Source: CAYMUL01 sp964393605 (GTDB lineage: Bacteria > Bacteroidota > Ignavibacteria > Ignavibacteriales > Ignavibacteriaceae). Taken from it: a stretch of DNA of 64,000 nt. Every line of letters begins with the position of its first letter. Positions within the stretch are counted from its first letter, which is position 1. Shown here piece by piece: positions 16,711-24,941 of this stretch. The translations under genes and the position numbers were made by a program. The notes under the pieces were generated by a model. That model saw only the letters and a program-made list of their open reading frames with translations, had not been told where the DNA came from and did no database searches. Location of the stretch: assembly GCA_964393605.1 (NCBI GenBank), contig CAYMUL010000002.1, positions 1-64,000 of the forward strand, given 5' to 3'.

Positions 16711-17598
16711 ATAATCATAAACCGCTTTTGAAATTTGCGCACCGAGTTCTCTTCCTTGATTTACTCTTTTTAAATTTTTGGAAAGAAACACAAACACATA
16801 TTTTTTTCCGTTGGGAAGAAAAACAATTCCGCTATCATGTTCAACACCGCTTATCGAACCGGTTTTGTGCGCAACCTTCACACTATCAGGAAGCAAACCT
16901 GGAATTAATGTTTTGAATTTCTGTTGCAGTAAAATTTCAATCATCTGATTTGAAGAATTTTCGTCAATCAATTTTTTCTGAGCGAGCAAAGTATAAAGTT
17001 TCGCCAATCCGTTAGCGGTTACCGTATTGTTCATTCCCAAATCAAACGCTTTAATATCTTCAACGCCGCGAAGAACTGTAACGCCATCGATCCCATACTC
17101 ACCAAGAGTTTTCATTACATCTTTTGCAGAAACAATTTCGATCAACACATTAGTAGCGAGATTACTGCTTACGGTTATCATTTCAAAAATCAGATCATAA
17201 ATTTTTACGTGCTTGTAAAGCGAGGAATAAAGTTTTTCGCCGCTGTCTTCATCAATCGAAAGAGAAAATTTGCTTCCGTCAACAATACTTGTAAAGTCAT
17301 TTTCGAGAAGAATAGTATCATTCAACTTAAATTTCTTTTCGGAAATTTTTTTGAATACTTCCATCATCACCGGCGTTTTCATTGTGCTTGCCGCGTGGAA
17401 GACAGTATCACCGCTGATTTCGAAACTATTTGAAGCATCATCGCAATCAATAATTGCAACGGCAAAAGTTCCTTCAACTTTTTGAAATTCATTTTGGATA
17501 TGAGTGATTAACTCTGCTTTAGTTTTCATTTCTTGTGCTTCGGTTTTACCGGTAATAAATATTAGTAGAGTGAAGAGTGCTTGAATCGCAATTTTCAT
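16699..17598 (-). CDS. Secreted class A beta-lactamase-fold serine hydrolase
   Basis: A 299-residue periplasmic protein with a signal peptide (about residues 1-21, ending TEAQ). The penicillin-recognising motifs are present: SxxK as STMK (Ser71, Lys74), SSN (144-146) and KTG (245-247). Glu180 occupies the position of the class A general base Glu166, but the usual Asn170 appears to be Ala (VEDIKA). Activity as a true beta-lactamase is therefore uncertain; a related peptidase or esterase is equally possible. I chose the ATG at 17598, which has AAGGA 8 bases upstream, over the TTG at 17604. The gene is convergent with the Ca2+-ATPase (12-base overlap) and divergent from 17664. Confidence 0.82.
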   Translation of the reverse strand: MKIAIQALFTLLIFITGKTEAQEMKTKAELITHIQNEFQKVEGTFAVAIIDCDDASNSFEISGDTVFHAASTMKTPVMMEVFKKISEKKFKLNDTILLENDFTSIVDGSKFSLSIDEDSGEKLYSSLYKHVKIYDLIFEMITVSSNLATNVLIEIVSAKDVMKTLGEYGIDGVTVLRGVEDIKAFDLGMNNTVTANGLAKLYTLLAQKKLIDENSSNQMIEILLQQKFKTLIPGLLPDSVKVAHKTGSISGVEHDSGIVFLPNGKKYVFVFLSKNLKRVNQGRELGAQISKAVYDYLNR

Positions 17599-17663
17599 TT
17601 TCAAAATCCTTATTTAGTCCTGAATTTTTACTATTTTCGCATCGGTTTAAATTTTTCATTTCT

Positions 17664-18116
17664 ATGAAGTTAAAGATAAAACAATCTCTAATAATTTTAT
17701 TTCTTCTTTGCGCGGGAATTTTAGCGCAGAGCGAGAATCATCAATGGAAGCCATTGATAATAAACGATTCTGTTAAAACATGGTACGATGCGAATATGTC
17801 CGATACTATTTCCACAGACGTGTTTGCAATCTGGTTTTTAGAATTGCACAAACCACCGCTCGAAGTTGAAGGAATTAAAGGAAAGATTTCTCGAAGCAAA
17901 ACTCTTTTTCTCGTACACAGAATTGAAATGAAATATGGAATTGATGAAGTCGTGTATTACGACATGGCAAATCGGGAAGTTGAAAGATTTAAATACAATC
18001 TCGATAAAGTCGAAGAAGAATTCAGATATACTTTCCCGATTATGAATAATAAATTGTTCGACAAATTTTTTATGGAATTAAATAAAGTTAAAGAAAGAAA
18101 AACTCGATTTAAATAG
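17664..18116 (+). CDS. Small secreted protein, unknown function
   Basis: A 150-residue protein with a signal peptide at residues 1-22 (SLIILFLLCAGILAQ). The mature part is beta-rich with aromatic residues (WYDANMSDTI, FAIWFLELHKPP, YYDMANREVERFKYN), faintly resembling surface-adhesin-E-like domains; I do not assign it. The start is placed at the ATG at 17664 because the longer frame from 17577 would precede the signal peptide with 29 implausible residues. It ends 2 bases before the SET-domain gene, so the two are probably one operon. Confidence 0.65.
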   Translation: MKLKIKQSLIILFLLCAGILAQSENHQWKPLIINDSVKTWYDANMSDTISTDVFAIWFLELHKPPLEVEGIKGKISRSKTLFLVHRIEMKYGIDEVVYYDMANREVERFKYNLDKVEEEFRYTFPIMNNKLFDKFFMELNKVKERKTRFK

Positions 18117-18118
18117 TT

Positions 18119-18502
18119 ATGCAAAGATATGATGATGTTAATGTGGCTTATTCTTCTATTCACGGGTTCGGACTTTTTGCGGCAAAAGAAATAAATAGCG
18201 GAGAAACGATTATGGTGATTGACGGCGAAGTTATTTCTGAAGAGGAGTGTATTCGTAGAGAGAATGATGATAATAATGTCTATATTTTTTGGAATGGCGA
18301 TAATTATATCGACACGATAAAAAGTGAGAAAATAAAATTTATAAATCATGATTGCGAACCGAATTGTGAAGTGTGGGATAACGATGAGAAATCGCTTTTA
18401 CTGATTGCTTCACGCGATATTAGTGTTGGCGAAGAATTGACTATAGATTACGGTTACGATGAGATTTATGAATACTGCAGTTGCACTGCCTGTGCCGTGT
18501 AA
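18119..18502 (+). CDS. SET-domain lysine methyltransferase-like protein
   Basis: A compact cytoplasmic protein of 127 residues that is nearly all SET domain, the fold of S-adenosylmethionine-dependent protein-lysine methyltransferases. Visible motifs are GFGLFA (16-21), FINHDCEPNCEV (74-85, containing NHxCxPN), and EELTIDYGY (105-113, catalytic-type Tyr111). A CxCxxC post-SET zinc motif ends the protein (Cys120, 122, 125). All key elements look intact, so activity is plausible. Bacterial SET substrates are mostly unknown. It starts 2 bases after a secreted-protein gene and is followed by 544 non-coding bases. Confidence 0.9.
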   Translation: MQRYDDVNVAYSSIHGFGLFAAKEINSGETIMVIDGEVISEEECIRRENDDNNVYIFWNGDNYIDTIKSEKIKFINHDCEPNCEVWDNDEKSLLLIASRDISVGEELTIDYGYDEIYEYCSCTACAV

Positions 18503-18547
18503 ATACCTTTACACTCACTCTTTCTCACTTAATCTTAATCTTTATCA

Positions 18548-18722
18548 AATTTGTAATTTTTAATTCTTCCCATGCGCGAATCCCCTTAGTGTAACTTAGT
18601 GCTCTTAGTGCCTCAGTGGTAAAAAAGGAAGTTAAACCACTCAGACACTAAGTTCACTTAGAAACACGAAGCAACTCTCTTAATCTACTTCTTATTCTTT
18701 CATCGTATCGCAATTCATTTTT
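18548..18722. repeat. 175-bp tandem repeat, unit 1
   Basis: Almost identical to 18723-18897, directly adjacent. Each unit holds a long imperfect inverted repeat: arms of about 37 bases read CTTAGTGCCTCAGTGGT ... ACCACTCAGACACTAAG (15 of 17 inner pairs match), around a 15-base loop. The RNA or single strand could form a long hairpin. No reading frame is present. Confidence 0.9.
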
Positions 18723-18897
18723 AATTTGTAATTTTTAATTCTTCCCATGCGCGAATCCCCTTAGTGTAACTTAGTGCTCTTAGTGCCTCAGTGGTAAAAA
18801 AGGAAGTTAAACCACTCAGACACTAAGTTCACTTAGAAACACGAAGCAACTCTCTTAATCTACTTCTTATTCATTCATCGCAGCACAATTCATTTTT
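18723..18897. repeat. 175-bp tandem repeat, unit 2
   Basis: Second unit, differing from unit 1 by only a few bases near its right end (tcattcatcgcagcac against tctttcatcgtatcgc). Such near-identity suggests a recent duplication. The tandem sits in the 544-base gap between the SET gene and the convergent NYN gene. Confidence 0.9.
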
Positions 18898-18973
18898 AAT
18901 TTTTAAATTGTAATTCTTCAAAGGAATGCCACGAAGTCACGAAGGCACAAAGAAATTTATGTTCAAAATTCTC

Positions 18974-18989
18974 TCCCGATGCATCGGGA
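18974..18989. repeat. 16-bp perfect palindrome TCCCGATGCATCGGGA
   Basis: Uninterrupted palindrome in the intergenic repeat region. It could be a protein-binding site or part of a hairpin; nothing nearby identifies a regulator. Confidence 0.6.
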
Positions 18990-19054
18990 CACAATTCTCC
19001 ATTCTCAATTCTCAATTCTCCATTATCAATTATCCATTGTCAATTGTCAATTCT
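18990..19054. repeat. Low-complexity CAATTCTC/CCATT tandem array
   Basis: Degenerate units of about 10 bases (CAATTCTC, CATTCTC, CAATTATC, CAATTGTC variants) repeated for about 65 bases up to the 3' end of the NYN-domain gene. Such arrays are common in AT-rich Bacteroidota-type intergenic DNA. Confidence 0.7.
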
Positions 19055-19514
19055 CTTCCCTTCCCTTCTCAAACATCTCAAGAAACTCCTGATTAGAATT
19101 TGCGAGAGATTTAATTATCACCTCTTCATTTCTTGCTTTCTTCGAGTTTAGCTCCCCCAAAAATTGTTCGGATGAAAGAACTTTGCACGAACATTTTTTT
19201 GCAAACTCTGCGAGTGCTCTATCACTTGTAATAACGGTAACCAACTTTGGATTGCGCGCAGTTGAAATTTCTTGACGGATGAAAAAATCTGCCTCCCGCC
19301 TGTTGGAATACTTCACATCAATTTTCTTTAGTTTCAATTTATCCTTTTCAAACCCGTCGAAGAAAAGAATCACTTTCGCATTCTTATCGAAAAAAAATCT
19401 TTCAAGTTTAAAGCCCAATTTTTCACGCACGCCGGTAGAAAGATTTGATTTCTCTTTTGCAGTTGATTTCTCCGCGCCAAACAAATTATTGCCGTCAATA
19501 AAATAAATTATCAT
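19047..19514 (-). CDS. NYN-domain (YacP-like) putative RNase
   Basis: A 155-residue cytoplasmic protein with a PIN/NYN-type fold as in YacP. It begins IIYFIDGNNLFG (Asp7, Asn9), has LFFDGFE (Asp53), READFFIRQEI (Asp76) and VITSDRALAEFA (Asp98). These acidic residues are the expected metal-binding set of a Mg2+-dependent RNase. A charged helical tail follows. The start overlaps the lptD stop by 4 bases (ATGA), so it is translated with lptD. Its RNA target is unknown. Confidence 0.78.
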   Translation of the reverse strand: MIIYFIDGNNLFGAEKSTAKEKSNLSTGVREKLGFKLERFFFDKNAKVILFFDGFEKDKLKLKKIDVKYSNRREADFFIRQEISTARNPKLVTVITSDRALAEFAKKCSCKVLSSEQFLGELNSKKARNEEVIIKSLANSNQEFLEMFEKGREEN

Positions 19515-22036
19515 CTTCTGCCGCTAAAGAATTGATCTGCTTTTGTTACCTTCAAATCTTGAAGCTGTGCGGCTTTAACTCTGATTTCAAAACGATAACC
19601 TGTGTATGTGCCAATCGGATTCCATGTAAAATTCATGATCCAACAGTGTAAGTCGCGACTGATAGTAACTTGCGGCGCAGAGAATTGTTTATTCTCAATA
19701 TCGTATGAACCCGTCAATGAAAATTTCCAGTTGCGCGTCATGTTAAAATCAAGATTTGTACTGATGCTTGAAAATTTAGTTACCTGCGCCGGATTGTACT
19801 TCGACAGACCGAAATTATAATTTAGGGATACACTCCATGGAATTTTAAAATCGGGTTCGCGTGTTTCATACAAACCTTGATTCATCCTCCTATCCTGCGG
19901 AATAAAAAATTCATCGACCGCTTCTTCTTCCTCTTCATTCGATTCACCTCTCAACCTCTCCCCCGAAAGAGAAGTTGAAATTGAAAAATTAAAATTGCGC
20001 AACCGAAATAAACCTCTCCCCTCTTCGAACAAAAATTTATTCACCGCCGCTCCACTTTCATTCGTCGAATAAAAAGTGTATGATGACGAACCGGAAAAAT
20101 TAATAAAATCTCCGACTTGAGTTCGGTATGAAAGATTTAAATCGCTAAGTCTCACACTATCAGCGGCAAAGTTATATCCTGTGCTTGCAGAAAAATTCAG
20201 TAGTTGAATTTTCTTTTCTTTCGATGTTGTATCGGTAGGATCAACCATAGTTTTCATTTCGAATAAATTATCGAGACCGAAGCTGACGCTTTGTCTCTCC
20301 CCTTGCGGAGCGCCGCCATAAATTTCTCGTTCGAATTTATTGTACTTAACTTTTTCGCCGTTAAGATTTGAATAGCTTGAATAATAACCCCAATTATCAT
20401 TTGAAAAATCGGGTGAATAGGAAAAGGAAATTGAAGGTTGAATTATGTGGCGAATCGCCTGTACGCCCAACTTGTTGGTTTGGAACATTCCATAAATTTT
20501 TGTTGAAGTTGAGATGCCGAAATCAAATGTGCGAACCATCGAAATTTTATGCAAGTCGTTCGTGATGATTGAATCTGTACCCGTGCTTGATGCGATGGAA
20601 AATTTTTCAATCTGTTTATTGTACCAGAGTTCGCGATAGCTGATTGAAGGAGAGACGTTGAAGTATCCGATTTTTGGAGAGAAGCCTGTGCGCAAATCGT
20701 GGGAAATTCCGCCTCTGATTTTCAGTTGTCCATCAATTTTGTTTCGTCTATTCTGCGCATTGGAGTTGTAACTAAAACCGATCAGTTCATACCACGCTTG
20801 TTCTCCGGCAAAGTTTTTTCTTTTGAAAGGATAGAATTGCGATTTGCTGAAAGAAATTGTCGGAAGTTCTTCAGAAATATTTCCGCTTTGAATTTCTTGA
20901 TTGCGCCTGTAGCTCGCACTCAAACTGATGCCCGACTCTTCCCAACTTTTGTAATATGTTGCGTTGCTAACGATCTCGTTGCGAAGAAGTTGGTTGTAAT
21001 CGGTTGTGTTCTGTTGAAAAAAATTTCCGGAGAGAAATTCTAAATTCACATCGAAGCGGGAAGTGGGTGTAATAGTTTGGTTATGCACCCAACGAATGCG
21101 CCAATCTTTCCTCTCGTTAAAATCCGAATCGGTTCTTTCTCCCTGGAATAAATTAGAATAACCCCCCTCGAGATAACCGGAAAAGTTATATCGTTCGACA
21201 TATCTGAACAAACTGTTGAGCGAGTATCCTCCTTTAGTGTAATAATCGCTCGTGATATTCCAATCGAGGTAATCGCTGATTGCCCAAAAATAACCGAAGC
21301 GTGAAAAATATTTTCCGTATCCTGCACGCTCGCCGTAAGCAGGCGCGAGCAATCCGCTTCTTCTTCCGCTCTCCATCGGAACAACGGCAAAGGGCAACGG
21401 TATCGGAAAAGGAACATTCGCGAATGCGAGCCAAATCCATTTTCCGACAAGTTGTTCTTTCTGAATTATTTTCATTTCTTTACCGAAAAAAAAGTAGTGT
21501 GGTTCGGAAAGATCACAAGTCGAATAAATTCCATTTTCGATGAAGAAAGTTTCTTTATCAATTTTTTTAATTTTCGCGCCGGAGTAGGATGCTTCATCCG
21601 ATTCAGTTTTTGCATATGTAATAAACCCGCGCGTAGTTTTGAAATTGTATTTCATTCTGTTGCCTTTGTACTCTTCCCCTTTATCGCTGAGGGTTGGAGT
21701 TTCCACTAACTTGCCGCTGTCATTTTCTACTCCGAAAGCTTCAACATTGCTTGTTTCAAAATCAACATAAATTTTTCCGCTGTTAAGTTGAGTATCTTTA
21801 TAGCGCATAAATCCTTTACCGTAAATATCCATTTTCTTTTTTGAAACGAAAAAAATAAGAGAATCTTTTGAAGTGGAATAAATAACGGAATCAATATCGG
21901 ATCCCTCTGCCGTTGCCGTATCAATAGCGGTTGAAAGTGTGTCGCTTAAAATTGCAAGCGTATCAGATTGTGAATAAATATTCACACTTGTTACGATTAG
22001 CAAAGTTAGAAGTAAAAAATATTTTAACACACTCAT
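19511..22036 (-). CDS. lptD: LPS-assembly outer-membrane protein LptD
   Basis: Outer-membrane component of the Lpt machine that inserts lipopolysaccharide into the outer leaflet. After a signal peptide (about residues 1-22, ending VNIYSQ), residues ~55-170 form an OstA/LptA-like domain (KKMDIYGKGFMRYKDTQL). A family segment with IYSTCDLSEPHYFF and SGRRSGLLAPAYGE leads into a ~600-residue beta-barrel. Cys174 (STCD) and a C-terminal Cys (DLHCWIM) match the positions of E. coli Cys173 and the Cys724/725 pair. I start at the ATG at 22036, 4 bases after the ROK gene; the frame reaches 22090, but that would put 18 residues before the signal peptide. Confidence 0.88.
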   Translation of the reverse strand: MSVLKYFLLLTLLIVTSVNIYSQSDTLAILSDTLSTAIDTATAEGSDIDSVIYSTSKDSLIFFVSKKKMDIYGKGFMRYKDTQLNSGKIYVDFETSNVEAFGVENDSGKLVETPTLSDKGEEYKGNRMKYNFKTTRGFITYAKTESDEASYSGAKIKKIDKETFFIENGIYSTCDLSEPHYFFFGKEMKIIQKEQLVGKWIWLAFANVPFPIPLPFAVVPMESGRRSGLLAPAYGERAGYGKYFSRFGYFWAISDYLDWNITSDYYTKGGYSLNSLFRYVERYNFSGYLEGGYSNLFQGERTDSDFNERKDWRIRWVHNQTITPTSRFDVNLEFLSGNFFQQNTTDYNQLLRNEIVSNATYYKSWEESGISLSASYRRNQEIQSGNISEELPTISFSKSQFYPFKRKNFAGEQAWYELIGFSYNSNAQNRRNKIDGQLKIRGGISHDLRTGFSPKIGYFNVSPSISYRELWYNKQIEKFSIASSTGTDSIITNDLHKISMVRTFDFGISTSTKIYGMFQTNKLGVQAIRHIIQPSISFSYSPDFSNDNWGYYSSYSNLNGEKVKYNKFEREIYGGAPQGERQSVSFGLDNLFEMKTMVDPTDTTSKEKKIQLLNFSASTGYNFAADSVRLSDLNLSYRTQVGDFINFSGSSSYTFYSTNESGAAVNKFLFEEGRGLFRLRNFNFSISTSLSGERLRGESNEEEEEAVDEFFIPQDRRMNQGLYETREPDFKIPWSVSLNYNFGLSKYNPAQVTKFSSISTNLDFNMTRNWKFSLTGSYDIENKQFSAPQVTISRDLHCWIMNFTWNPIGTYTGYRFEIRVKAAQLQDLKVTKADQFFSGRR

Positions 22037-22040
22037 ACAC

Positions 22041-23003
22041 TTATAATTTATAAAATACCAATGATGCCGCACCGAGCACGCCTGCATCATTTTTTAATTT
22101 TGCGGGAAGAATTGAAATTCGATTCTTCAATGATTTTAAGACTCTTTCTTCGGCAGAATGTTTTATGCTTTCGAATAAAATTTTTCCAAAACCACCAACA
22201 CCGCCTCCGATGATGAATGTTCCGATATCCAAAACATTTGCAAGTGAAGCAAGCGAGCAACCGATTTTATTTCCCGCATCTTTAATTAAACTGATTGCGA
22301 ATTCATCACCATCTTTCGCGGCGGCAGAAATAATTTTCGGCTCCAATCCGTTTTCGCTTTGATGAATCAACTCATGAATTTTTGAATTTGGATTTTTCGC
22401 AAGCAATTTCTCCGCATCTTTCACAAGATATTTATTGCCGGCGTATGCTTCAATACATCCTTTCGAGCCGCAATTACACTGCTTGCCGTTGAAGTCGATG
22501 CTCAAATGTCCGATTTCGCCTGCCGCACCGGATTCGCCTCTATAAAGTTTTTTGTTGATAACAATTCCGCCGCCGACACCTGTGCCGAGTGTAACCATCA
22601 CAAATGACTTTAATTTTTTTCCCGCACCAAAAATCAATTCGCCAACTGCCGCGGCGTTTGCATCATTTTCTACGGTGATGGGAAAATCATATTCTCTTTG
22701 TAAAATTTTTCCGAGATGAATTTTTCTCCATCCGGGAAAATTCGGTGGATGTTCGACCGTTCCTTTTTTGGGTTGAATAACTCCGGGCGCGCCAATTCCC
22801 AATCCTTCAATTTTAAGTTTAGAATTTTTCAGAAGTTCGTTGATGCCTTTATTTATCTGCTTTATAACAACTTTGGGACCGTCGGCGGCTTTCGATTCGA
22901 TAAAATTTTTCGAAATTATTTTACCGCTTTGGGAAACGATTCCCAACTTTATAAAAGTGCCGCCTAAATCAACTCCGGCAGAATATTTTTCTTTCTTCGG
23001 CAT
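22041..23003 (-). CDS. ROK family sugar kinase (glucokinase-like)
   Basis: Cytoplasmic 320-residue kinase of the ROK family, probably phosphorylating glucose or another hexose with ATP. It has the N-terminal phosphate-binding DLGGTFIKLGIV, the catalytic-region ENDANAAAVGE, TLGTGVGGGIV, and the ROK zinc motif CNCGSKGCIEAYAG preceded by GEIGHLSID. No DNA-binding helix-turn-helix precedes the kinase domain, so it is an enzyme rather than a ROK repressor. It lies directly upstream of lptD (4 bases), an unusual partner. Confidence 0.9.
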   Translation of the reverse strand: MPKKEKYSAGVDLGGTFIKLGIVSQSGKIISKNFIESKAADGPKVVIKQINKGINELLKNSKLKIEGLGIGAPGVIQPKKGTVEHPPNFPGWRKIHLGKILQREYDFPITVENDANAAAVGELIFGAGKKLKSFVMVTLGTGVGGGIVINKKLYRGESGAAGEIGHLSIDFNGKQCNCGSKGCIEAYAGNKYLVKDAEKLLAKNPNSKIHELIHQSENGLEPKIISAAAKDGDEFAISLIKDAGNKIGCSLASLANVLDIGTFIIGGGVGGFGKILFESIKHSAEERVLKSLKNRISILPAKLKNDAGVLGAASLVFYKL

Positions 23004-23084
23004 GAATTAAATTTTCTTTTCTCTTTTTGAATGCAAAATAAGAAATTGAAAATTTTTATTTGCGGTTAATATTCTCGAACGAAT

Positions 23085-23696
23085 TTATTTTGAAGAAAAT
23101 TCGTAATCGACAATTTTTAATTCGGAGGGATAGCTCAAATTTCCTAAATCGGTTTTTACAACCGGTTTTGAAAAGACAACTATTTCAGTCTTCTGATTTG
23201 AATAGCCTGCAATCGAAAGTGCAAGATTTAGTAGCGATTCATAACCTTGATTTTTAAAAGTTTGAACAAGATCAAAACTAACTTGCAAAGGAATGATAAC
23301 GCTTTCGCCGGTGCCGGGAACAGAAACGCTTTGCGCAAAGTTGCCCGAAAGAACTTCTTTATTATCAAGCAACAAACGATAGGGGAAAGATTCGATTGAT
23401 GCATTTGTTTTTGCGTAGCCGCCGCTTCCATCGTTCGGATTTTTTGCCGCAACATTCAACGTAAATGTAATAGGAAGATTTCCTTTTGCGACCGCAGTTG
23501 TGAATGCCAAAACTTCTTTCACACTGAAGTCGGAAATTTTTTGTTTCCCTTGTAATGACACACCGCCGACGGCAACAGATTGAACTCCGTTCAATTTAAA
23601 TTGTAACCGCGATAGATTGACCAATGATTTGTACACGCTGCATCCGCTTAAAAATAATATCAACGGAATGAATGCTAAAAATATTTTCTTCATCAT
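23085..23696 (-). CDS. LEA type 2 family lipoprotein
   Basis: A 203-residue predicted lipoprotein. The lipobox LFLSGC places the lipid-modified cysteine near residue 19. The rest resembles the LEA14/WHy fold: a beta sandwich with TFTLNVAAKNPNDG, the NP signature, and LLLDNKEVLSGNFAQSVSVP. Bacterial members are periplasmic and of unclear role. The start overlaps the stop of the oxidoreductase gene (ATGA; a second ATG gives TGATG), so the two are cotranscribed. Confidence 0.78.
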   Translation of the reverse strand: MMKKIFLAFIPLILFLSGCSVYKSLVNLSRLQFKLNGVQSVAVGGVSLQGKQKISDFSVKEVLAFTTAVAKGNLPITFTLNVAAKNPNDGSGGYAKTNASIESFPYRLLLDNKEVLSGNFAQSVSVPGTGESVIIPLQVSFDLVQTFKNQGYESLLNLALSIAGYSNQKTEIVVFSKPVVKTDLGNLSYPSELKIVDYEFSSK

Positions 23697-24694
23697 TTGC
23701 TCTTAAAATTATTTTGCGATTCATTAATTTTTTGCATTATGATATCTGCAACCTTCAATGCTTTCAATCCATCTTCGCCGGTTACAAAAGTTGGCTTATC
23801 GTTTAAAACTGAGTCGATAAAAAGTTCAAGTTCATACCGGAGTGCATTCACTTCTCTGATCTCGGGTTGTTCATAAACGATCATTTTTCTTTTTTCGCCG
23901 ATGCCGATTTCACCGAAGTTAATTTGAGAAGGAGAAGCCGTTTCGCCAATATCTTTTAAGCGAAAGACTTCGGAAACGCCGGTGTTAAAATCGAGAGAGA
24001 TATAATTATCGCGCTGAAAAATTCTCATCTTCCTCATTTTCTTTTGGGAAATTCTGCTTGCCGTAACATTCGCAACCGCGCCATTTTCGAACTCGATCCG
24101 TGCATTGGCAATATCCACCGAACCGGAAACAACGGCAACGCCGCTCGCATCAATTTTCTTTACATCACTTTTGACCAAGTGCAAAATTATATCGATGTCG
24201 TGAATCATCAAATCAAGCACAACGGCAACATCGGTTCCGCGCGGATTAAACTGCGCCAACCGATCTGTCTGGATGAACATTGGTTCGAATGTATATTTTT
24301 CTAACGATAAAAGTGCGGGGTTGAATCGTTCGATATGTCCGACTTGTATTTTCAATTTTTTACTCTCGGCAATTTCAACCATATCTTCGGCTTCGGGAAT
24401 TGTTGCAGTGATCGGTTTTTCGATGAAGAGATGCAGTCCGTGTTCGAGCGATTTTTTTGCAATTTCATGATGCGATTTTGTTGTAGTTGCAATTGAAACT
24501 GCATCACACTCGTGAATCAAATTTTCGAGGGATTCAAAATATGAGGTTGAGTTTAGCCCGGCGCATCTTTTACCGGTTTCGGAATTAATATCGAAAACAC
24601 CGACGAGTTGTGCCGCTTCAATCTGCGAAAGCATTTTTGTATGAAGTGAACCGAGATGACCGGCGCCGACAACACCGATTTTAAGTCTTTTCAT
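23693..24694 (-). CDS. Gfo/Idh/MocA family NAD(P)-dependent oxidoreductase
   Basis: A 333-residue cytoplasmic dehydrogenase. The N-terminal Rossmann fold is shown by IGVVGAGHLGSLHTKML (residues 5-21). The family motif EKPITATIPEAEDM follows at about 92-105, and a C-terminal alpha/beta domain includes HDIDIILHLV. Members oxidise or reduce sugars and related compounds with NAD(P). The substrate cannot be read. It overlaps the downstream LEA gene and, through TAATG, the upstream small gene, forming a four-gene cluster at 23085-25649. Confidence 0.88.
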   Translation of the reverse strand: MKRLKIGVVGAGHLGSLHTKMLSQIEAAQLVGVFDINSETGKRCAGLNSTSYFESLENLIHECDAVSIATTTKSHHEIAKKSLEHGLHLFIEKPITATIPEAEDMVEIAESKKLKIQVGHIERFNPALLSLEKYTFEPMFIQTDRLAQFNPRGTDVAVVLDLMIHDIDIILHLVKSDVKKIDASGVAVVSGSVDIANARIEFENGAVANVTASRISQKKMRKMRIFQRDNYISLDFNTGVSEVFRLKDIGETASPSQINFGEIGIGEKRKMIVYEQPEIREVNALRYELELFIDSVLNDKPTFVTGEDGLKALKVADIIMQKINESQNNFKSK

Positions 24695-24930
24695 TATGCA
24701 GTTATTTCAACACACTTAATGGAGGTTAGCGGAATGTAAAACAGAGTTTTCTTTCCTTCATTAAAATTTTCAATCAAGAGTGCGTCATCATAGTTAGCAA
24801 CTAACTTGCCGCTTCGAAAAACAATTTCGTAGATAGGCGTATTGGAACCGGGATCGTACACCATTCCGTAATTTTCTGTTAAAATAATGTTGAGGTCTCT
24901 ATTCAAATATTTTGACCAATCCATTTTCAT
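24694..24930 (-). CDS. Small protein of unknown function
   Basis: A 78-residue protein with no signal peptide or membrane segment. It opens with a charged WSKYLNRDL and continues as a predicted beta-rich domain (GMVYDPGSNTPIYEIVFRSG, KTLFYIPLTSIKCVEI). A very clear AGGAG lies 6 bases before the ATG at 24930, and the stop overlaps the oxidoreductase start as TAATG. Both support a real gene. The fold suggests a small ligand- or RNA-binding domain, but I do not recognise the family. Confidence 0.65.
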   Translation of the reverse strand: MKMDWSKYLNRDLNIILTENYGMVYDPGSNTPIYEIVFRSGKLVANYDDALLIENFNEGKKTLFYIPLTSIKCVEITA

Positions 24931-24941
24931 CCGTTTCTCCT

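Noticed and set aside
20699..21043. Antisense 114-residue frame inside lptD
   Set aside because: It mirrors the lptD codon pattern and shows no domain; shadow frame.
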